From the NCBI GenBank assembly GCA_020205615.1, contig CM035170.1:26136027-26200026 (forward strand): DNA of 64,000 nucleotides, read 5' to 3'. A model generated the notes under the pieces. It saw only the letters and a list, made by a program, of their open reading frames with translations. It did not search any database and had not been told where the DNA came from. Below are positions 56,995 through 64,000 of this stretch, one piece after another (positions within the stretch are counted from its first letter, which is position 1; each line of letters opens with the position of its first letter). The position numbers and the translations under genes are program-made. Source of the stretch: Panax quinquefolius (lineage: Eukaryota > Streptophyta > Magnoliopsida > Apiales > Araliaceae).

Positions 56995-59900
56995 TGTGAC
57001 ACCCCCAAAACAGGTATACATCACCCATCTTCAGTTGCCAAATACATGGTACTGAAATCAAATACAAACTTCTTTAATACAATTGTAGTGTAAAAATACG
57101 ACATAACATAACTGAGTTTTTAAACGGATATTGTCTTCTAGACAATATTCACACTCAATGAAGTCCTCATTACAATTATTATCACACTATTCCACAGAAT
57201 AGTGAGGACTACTAAAGCCACTTATCCAGGACAATCACTCCATTCCCCGACTCATCCTAGCTATATTCTCATTTCCTGAAGAGAACAATGAAAGAAACGG
57301 GTGAGCTCAAATAGCCCGATAAGAAATATTATGACTAAGATAATGCAGAATAAATTATCGTTAGCCTTCAATAGTGTTAAACCGATAAAATATAATAAAC
57401 ATCAAGTTTAACTGCAACGGAACAAGCAATCTATTAGAAGAGTCAAGTAGAGCATGGTATCTACTATCTTCTATGATTTAACAAGTTTATCATCAATTTT
57501 ATCGCTGTAATACCCATTAACAGTTCTTTATTATACCTAAGATAAAGAAAACTTTCATCACCTGTCTTCACCTGAACCACCAAAGATTTTAGTTAAATTT
57601 ATAATTTATGTTTATAACAATGTGAATCAACAGTAATTCCTTGCCACAAAGGCTTAATAGAACGTTCACTCAATATCCTTACCCCAAAGGCTAAAGATAT
57701 TCAAATGCAATAACAATGATCATACCAATCAATTTTCTATCTTTGCACTACGAGCCAAAGATGTTCAACTATAAAACTAATGGTCATGATCATACCAATC
57801 AATTGCCTGTCAGTGCACTATGGCCAAAGACATTTAACTGTTAACTAATGGTCATGATACTGCCAATATCATCATCAAATTATCCATGCACTACGGCCAA
57901 TGATATTCGTTAGTATCATCAGTGGTCATGATCATGTCATTTTTGTCCATCTTTGCACTGAGGTGCCAAAGCTATCAATCAACAGTTCATCTTTTCACTA
58001 CGACCAAAGATATCAATCAACTGTTCTTCTTTGCACTACGGGCCAAAGACATACAACTGTAAAAACCCATAACCAATAGTTCGTCTATGCACGTAAGCCA
58101 AATATGACTTTCATTACAATATAAGCATGAGGATGGTGACAATGATATAAGCATTAATCAAACAAAATCAAGGATAAATATTAAAGACTTTAAATTTATC
58201 CAGAGTTTAAAAATATCCAAATTGTCAACATGATACTGCTTTGTGGAGTAAAATTTAAGAATAATATTCATGTATCAAAAATAATTTGGACAGAAAAAAA
58301 ATATATCTTTTGGGTGAATAGTATTATGTGAATAGTACTTCAGGAATAGTACTCCGGCATGAAAAGGGCTCCAAATACCCGAATGAATAATATTCAAGTG
58401 AATAGTAACTGGGTAAATAGTAACCCATGAATAGTAACTCATGAATAGTACTTCGACACGAAAATTGCCCCGAAAACTCGAGTGAATAATAATTGGATGA
58501 ATAGTAACCCGTAAATAGTAACTCATGGATAGTAACTTGTGAATAGTATTCCGTCATGAAAAGATCAAGAATTATTAAGAAATCTCAGAATAATATTTCC
58601 ATAAAAATATAATAGATGAAGAAGCTTAAATATCAAGGATATTCTACTAATTTCATGGAGTATATAAGCAATATTTCAACAAAATGAGTGTAGAAATACG
58701 AATACAAAACTAAATAATATTACTTACATACTACAGAGTATGGAAGAAAATATTATTTCATACGAATATTGAACGAAGATAATATCCATACGAATACGAA
58801 AAATAATATCTCTTCTAAATATGAAATAAATAATACCCTTTACGAATACAACAAATAATATCCCTTACCTCAGAAGAAGACTAGATACTGGAATAGTGAG
58901 GTAGCAGACTTCTCTTTTACTTTCTCTCTAAAGCTTCTCTCTCTATAGCTTCTCTGTCTATAATTTCTCTTGTGAGTCTTAGTGAATTCGTGAGAATGAA
59001 AGAAGAATGAGCTTCTATTTATAGGAAAACATTGTTTCGATAATTGCACGTTTTAGGGCTCAAAATATTACAGTATAATACCTTCATCTTTTCTTTCATT
59101 TTTAATTTAGTCCTGCAAGTATTATCAAACTTGCACCACCTCCCCTAATAGTACATCTTGTGAATCAATAGTACAATCATGTGAATCAATAGTACAATCA
59201 TGTGAAAAAAAATAATTACAGTATAGTACCTTCATCTATACCTCCATTTTTAATTTTGTTATGCAAGTATTATCAATCTTTCACCACCTCCCCTAATAGT
59301 ACATGAATGTGAATCAATAGTACACACATGTGAACAAATAGTTATAATCATGTGAATTAATAGCAATTAATTGCTCATTTATCCGATTAATTACCCGATT
59401 GGTCAATATAACCTCCAGACATCCATTATTATCGAAATAGATGTCGATTTCCACTAACACTAATAATTCCAACATTATGGAAATATCAATTTCATCTTTA
59501 ATCAACACGAACTTATTCATCATTAATATTATAACTCACAATATTTAACAATCAGATCATTCCCAAGAAAGAGGGGCTTTCGATAAGATTTCTCCTATTG
59601 GCGCAATTAGGTGTGAAACCTCTCCTCGACGTAACTTTCTAGACATCGCCAATATTGCAAATAATAATATGAATAACTTTGTCGTCTCAATTATTGATTT
59701 AATAATAATAAATATTATGAAGAAGATATTGTGATAATAATTGAATCAATAATATGAGAGATATTATGTAGCAATTACTTTAGTAATAATTGAGCATAAC
59801 TGAATGACTTCTCACATAAGCATCAATAATCAATCACAGGTAATGCTACTATGCATCCACAGCGTATTCGCATTTCTTTATCACCGATTATTTTATTACA

Positions 59901-60030
59901 ACTTGGTTACTTTGAAAAATTTTAACATATCACCCTTAACTTTAACCTTTTATCAATTTAACTATTTACTAAATAGAATAATAATTATAGGAAAATTGAA
60001 TACTTTCATTTCATAAAATTTGGGGTCTCA
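56995..60030 (-). mobile_element. Solo gypsy LTR-D nested in the gypsy 2 leader
   Basis: It starts TGTGACACCCCCAAAACAGG and ends TTGGGGTCTCA, the two LTR borders of the family that built the concatemer, about 3.04 kb. TATA box 59015-59024 (minus); GTGAATAGTA cluster 58312-58556; GCACTACGGCCAAAGAT-type repeats 57650-58110; hairpin-prone block 59563-59604. A second set of AGTACA(A)TCATGTGAATCAAT repeats lies at 59150-59360. No interior or partner LTR is present, so it is a solo LTR. Matching 5-bp flanks are not seen (ACTAC left, AAAAC right). Confidence 0.82.
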
Positions 60031-60090
60031 AAAACCAAAGGTTTTTCCCCCACCTAAGGTTCATAACCTACAACTTTGGTATCAAACTAT
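60031..60090 (-). promoter_or_regulatory. Gypsy 2 primer-binding-site region
   Basis: Just inside LTR-E the element-sense sequence reads TTTGATACCAAAGTTGTAGG, then a leader with AACCTTAGGTGGGGGAAAAA. It corresponds in position to the TTGGTATCAAAGC site of the related elements. The word is nearly palindromic, and here the other arm of the palindrome is read, so its priming ability is uncertain. Confidence 0.55.
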
Positions 60091-62910
60091 GACGCCCCCA
60101 AATCCCGTTACTTCGATTCCCATGGGATTTTGTGTTCTCTGTACAAACATCATATGTCTATCTACCCATAATAAATGAAAACCATAAAATAGATAGAAAT
60201 AAATCCTCTCCTTATGGAGTTACAACATCTGAATGTAAATACATCAATCCCATGTTATACTAACCTTAAATCTCAAATGCGGAAGCATAAAAAAATAATA
60301 AGTCTTACACAACATTAACATAAGTTTGAAACGTAAATATAACAAATAAACAACAAGTCTTCATCACTTGTTGACCTTGCCCTTGCCTTTGCTAGTAGAA
60401 CGCTCGTCAAACCTTTCTTTCTTAACTGCAATTTTATTATTACGCAAGAGTGAGCATGATTGCCCATAAGTATATTAATATAACAACAAAATAATAACAT
60501 GCGAGTGAATCAAAGACTTCTTAAATAAGAAAACTCAGCTTTTGAATCAAGAATGAATAACAAGAATCAAAAGAACTTCTGAGGCTTATAAGACCTTGAA
60601 CTATGTCCTAGGTTGTCAAGTGTTTATACTTGAAACCTTTAACAATCATAAGACTATGAACTCTTCTTCTCGTACTTAGGGGGATCAACCCTTAGTACCA
60701 TACTGTGCACAATATCTTAATGTTAGAGCATCAATAATCCCCTATAACAGGGTTGTTCATCTTAGTTTGTCATTAGAGTCCGCACCAAAGGAAGTTTGGT
60801 TTGGATTAGCTTCAACGGTAATTTAGAGTTCAATAATCATCAGTTAAGGATTAGTTGATCAATAAGGAATCACTATCTATTCAAGGTTACAATGCAATAT
60901 CAAAATCAATAATCAAATCAAAGATTGAATCTCAACTCTATATAATTTACTGAAAAGATTGGATCTCAATTCTACACGATTGAATAAACTTTATACAATA
61001 GAAGTAATACTTCAAAAGAATTAGAACATTTCTTTCGGAATCATGAACATGAACAATTAAGATTTGAACAGTATGAAATAAGAATACAGAGCTTTCTCAA
61101 TAATAATAAGATTTAAGAACTTGCTCAATGTAAGAATAGGGTTTGGAAACTTACCTCATGCATAGATTACACGCTTACTATTCACATTCCTCAACTTAAT
61201 CCTACATATATATCATATTTATTAACAACATTCATTAGTTACATTTATAAGTTCAGTTCCCACTTTCAGTATAACTTGTTAACTTAGTTTAAGTTCTGCT
61301 CATTACTATCATTCACATATACATGATGTCATCCGGAGCCGAGCTTCGACCGAAGCCGAACTCTGAATTTCCAGCTTCCCAAGTCATGATGTCATCAAGA
61401 GCCGAACTTCGGCCGAAGCTGAACTCTGACTCCAAAGATATATGACGCCATCCGAAGTCAAATTCTGACCGAAGCCGAACTCTAACTCCGAAGACATATG
61501 ACACCATCCGAAGTCGAATTCTGACCGAAGCCAAACTCTGACTCCGAAGACATATGACGCCATCAGAAGTAAAACTTTGACTGAAGCCGAACCTTTACTT
61601 TGGAGACTTATGACACGACTACCCAGTATCCAATTCTGTAGTTCGCAAATGAACACAACATAAAACCAAATTAGGCCAAAACTTCACATAAACGACGAAT
61701 TCAGTATTACCCATGTGTTCTGAAGTTAACAGAAACATTTAATGATATTCTTAGCATGCTTTTGACAACTCAAATTACATAAACAACTGAATTTGAACTC
61801 ATAATTTCATGTTCTTGCCATTTTTCAAAGTTTGGTCAAATTTCATGAAATCACAAATTATAGATTCGTTATAACACCAAATTAATCCGTTTAAGTTTCA
61901 TTCTTTTTCGTTATTACATGTTTAAACATAATCATTCAGCAATTTACCAATTAATATGAAATTGAAACATGAATTTTTTTTTAATAATTTTAAGCCATAT
62001 TCATGTGTTCTTACTTTGTACACTATAAAACTCCAATTAAACACAATTACATGGATTTGATTACTTTAAAACACATGTAAATCATATATAATTGAACTAT
62101 ACATGCTAATAAACATCTAATATCAAGTTTTTAACAAATACCTCGTGAACTTCAATTAACAGAGAACTTATTATACATTCATGGAGAAAAACTTAAAAAT
62201 ACGATTGAAACATGGGATTAAGAATTTACCCTTGATTGTTTGTTTAGATTGCTAGAATGTGAAAGAAAGCTTCTTTAATTCTCCAACTTCTTCTTCAATC
62301 TCAAAGATTCTCAAATTTTCTCTCTTTTCTCTTTGTATTCTCCAACTAATATGATATAATGAAGTCTGATAATAGTATATATTATGTAAAATAACTGGTG
62401 GGATCATTAGTAGCAGTTAAGTGTAACACGAAATTAACTGCTCCCAGGTTTCTTAGGTCATGTTTGGCTAGCAACAAATTATCCCATTTATCATTATTTT
62501 AATTAATTCATTTATTATATAGTTTATTTTTCACACTTTAAATTATTCAATTAATATTATTTAACTCAATTAAATAAAATGTAATATTACCCATTAAATC
62601 ACCCCATCACATAATTAAAATTCTCATTTATTATTTATAACAAATCAATAAATCTCTAATTAATTATTTAATTAATTGGAACAACGTTAGAATTATTTAA
62701 CAACTCATTTAATTTAATTATCCCAATGAAATTCACACTTTGATATATAAAATTACTCAGTACATTAATTTAATTAATGTACCACATTTAATTAAATTAA
62801 TCTACTAAAATTCCATCAAATATTTATATAACTCAATAAATAAATTAACAAAATATTTATTTAATTTAATAAATATTTTAAAAATAATTACAAAAATCTC
62901 GTTCGTCACA
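60091..62910 (-). mobile_element. Gypsy 2 5' LTR (LTR-E)
   Basis: 2820 bp from TGACGCCCCCAAATCCCG to CTCGTTCGTCACA. Its right end matches the truncated LTR at 51088-51218. Its left half resembles LTR-C (16116 on; 37230 on). It carries a five-copy minisatellite at 61321-61612. There is no coding sequence; the minus-strand frames at 61313-61656 are the minisatellite. Confidence 0.82.
61321..61612. repeat. 57-bp minisatellite in LTR-E
   Basis: Five head-to-tail units of 56-60 bp beginning ATGACGCCATCCGAAGT and containing GACCGAAGCCGAACTCTGAC. It is clearly more GC-rich than the rest of the LTR. Units differ by a few substitutions. Confidence 0.93.
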
Positions 62911-63190
62911 GGATCGCCTCTAGAGGCCAAACACTTGGGTGGCTATCATTGATCAAAGGAAGGAACCAAACCAGGTGGATTCAAGTTGAACACGAAAAGG
63001 ATTGTAGGTGAACTTGTACTTGAAGAAGCTCAAATCTTAATAGGTATAATTCTTTTTCTTTTTCTTTTCGTTTAATTAATAATTGTGGATATAGGATGAT
63101 CCGGGTATATAGTTTGTAAAATTTTAAAACTTTATTTTCATGCTTCCGTTTTACTTTGTGCAATTTGATTGCGTCCATGAATCTTACAAA
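62911..63190 (+). mobile_element. Copia LTR, 3' end fragment
   Basis: 62911-63135 repeats 50867-51087 at roughly 88% identity by eye (GGTGGATTCAAGTTGAAC, GATGATCCGGGTATAT and others). It then continues past the point where the left copy breaks off (CATGCTTCCG, TTTGATTGCGTCCATG). It is the end of a copia LTR of the same family as 50037-51087. Confidence 0.65.
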
Positions 63191-63848
63191 CCTAACAAAA
63201 TATAATTGGCATGTAGGTTGACTAAGAAGTATTATTAGTAGACAATGTTTCTAATATTTGGAGAATATCAATAAAAAAGAAGGCACGATTTCATTCACTG
63301 AGTTCTATTTACAAGAGTTGTTTAGTACATTACAATTGTTTTTCAAAGAGAAAAATTACAATTAATGGGTTAATGTTCGGTTTCGGAGTCCTTGTCATCA
63401 AAGAATCAACACAAGATGTCAAACATAATAGAGTGGTAGTAGTTTAGCAAATTCGACAGTAACACAATAACATGTAGGAGGTACCAGAACAACAATTGTA
63501 AAACAGTAGTTGTATAATCAGAAACTAAAGGTTAGCAATGGTAGGACATTTCAGATTGTGTATAGAAATAGTCGATAACAGATAATGTGTAGTTTATAGC
63601 AGTGCAGCTCTATAGTCGAAAGCAGAAGGAAGAGGGTTACATAAGAAACAAATAGCGGATTAGCTACTGCACAATCATGGTTTAGCCGAAGATCCAAGAC
63701 CTTTTTTGATGGATTCACATTTCCCACTCGGGGCTCTGATTAGTTCCACCCCCTTCGATCGTCGATTCCCCAAGTTCGGGTTCTGATACGCCACATTATC
63801 AAGTATAAATATGTTTCATTTAGAATTATTGTTATAATAGCAAGAGTT
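63191..63848. other. Non-coding flank
   Basis: No gene, RNA or repeat is recognised. It may be host intronic or intergenic sequence, given the coding-like fragment that follows. Confidence 0.35.
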
Positions 63849-63976
63849 ATGGTTTCACCAAGCTGCCGAAGATGAGCGCGTATAACCATATCATTTGTTG
63901 AGATCTCATATTCAAGTGTGCTTGCATTGTTTTGAAGAGCTCCAGAGTCATTCCCCTCAGAGTCTTCAATAGCAAT
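63849..63976 (-). pseudogene. Fragment resembling the PRP4/SFM splicing-factor domain
   Basis: On the minus strand an open stretch (partial, no start or stop in frame nearby) reads EDSEGNDSGALQNN, then LEYEIS directly followed by TNDMVIRAHLRQLGETITL. From family knowledge, plant PRP4 (a WD40 subunit of the U4/U6 snRNP) has a D/EYEIS phrase and, some 30-40 residues later, a PTND..VR..LR.LGEPITLFGE phrase (the SFM domain). Here the two are fused, as after an internal deletion or exon skip, and similarity ends at ITL. It could be a host exon or a captured or broken gene fragment; the window ends before this can be settled. Confidence 0.42.
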
Positions 63977-64000
63977 CCAAAATTATTATGGTAAAATAAG

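Noticed and set aside
61313..61656. Two overlapping minus-strand frames of 73 and 90 residues
   Set aside because: Both read the 57-bp minisatellite (a multiple of three), so repeated residues are automatic.
63760..63800. tRNA-like GTTCGGGTTC box
   Set aside because: No complementary acceptor, D or anticodon arms could be folded around it.

Overview
This is nuclear DNA from a flowering plant with a large, repeat-rich genome; the species cannot be told from the sequence. The evidence is AT-rich sequence, plant-type LTR retrotransposons (Ty3/gypsy chromovirus-like and Ty1/copia), a CACTA DNA-transposon end, initiator-tRNA-Met primer sites, and almost no host coding sequence. Possible host sequence is confined to the two edges: a small two-exon candidate at 727-1012 and a fragment resembling the PRP4/SFM splicing-factor domain at about 63849-63976. 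Everything between is transposon, nested several layers deep. A run of exactly 100 N (11794-11893) is a scaffold gap.

Layout. 1-2149 is edge sequence with two candidate exons. 2150-2492 is the right end of a CACTA transposon, abutting a truncated gypsy LTR (2493-3704). 3705-13840 is a plus-strand non-autonomous gypsy element: very long LTRs (over 4.7 kb, rich in the plant telobox word AAACCCTAA), a canonical primer-binding site at 8449, a 1.6-kb interior holding only a broken gag start, and a 3' LTR disrupted by the gap. 13841-16115 is the 3' half of a degenerate copia element (integrase end, reverse transcriptase, RNase H, 3' LTR).

The copia LTR was hit at 16115 by a gypsy LTR (LTR-C) now present as a solo LTR, with a perfect 5-bp target duplication GGAGT (16111-16115 and 50032-50036). 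LTR-C was then split twice. First, by a 20.5-kb tandem concatemer at 16673-37219: seven minus-strand LTRs of about 2.6-2.7 kb joined by six nearly equal interiors of 345-348 bp, each with only a primer-binding site, a remnant of the pol C-terminus and a polypurine tract. Second, by a 10.2-kb gypsy element (gypsy A, 38874-49029) with degenerate gag-pol and perfect target duplications ATGAT. Gypsy A shares leader and pol-tail sequence with the interiors of the concatemer and represents the autonomous type from which the miniature element was derived.

50037-63190 is the rest of the copia LTR, interrupted by a second minus-strand gypsy element (gypsy 2, about 51088-62910). It has a truncated 3' LTR, chromodomain, integrase, RNase H, RT, a protease with a changed catalytic residue, a gag with zinc knuckles, an extra acidic coiled-coil ORF upstream of gag, and an intact-looking 5' LTR. 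A further solo LTR (LTR-D, 56995-60030) sits in its leader.

The most remarkable object is the LTR/mini-interior concatemer. Every one of its seven LTRs keeps a TATA box facing the same way and a U3 packed with GTGAATAGTA repeats. Copies differ mainly in short GC-containing words while AT-rich flanks are nearly identical, so either methyl-cytosine decay or consensus sequencing error contributes; ages and reading frames should be judged with that in mind.
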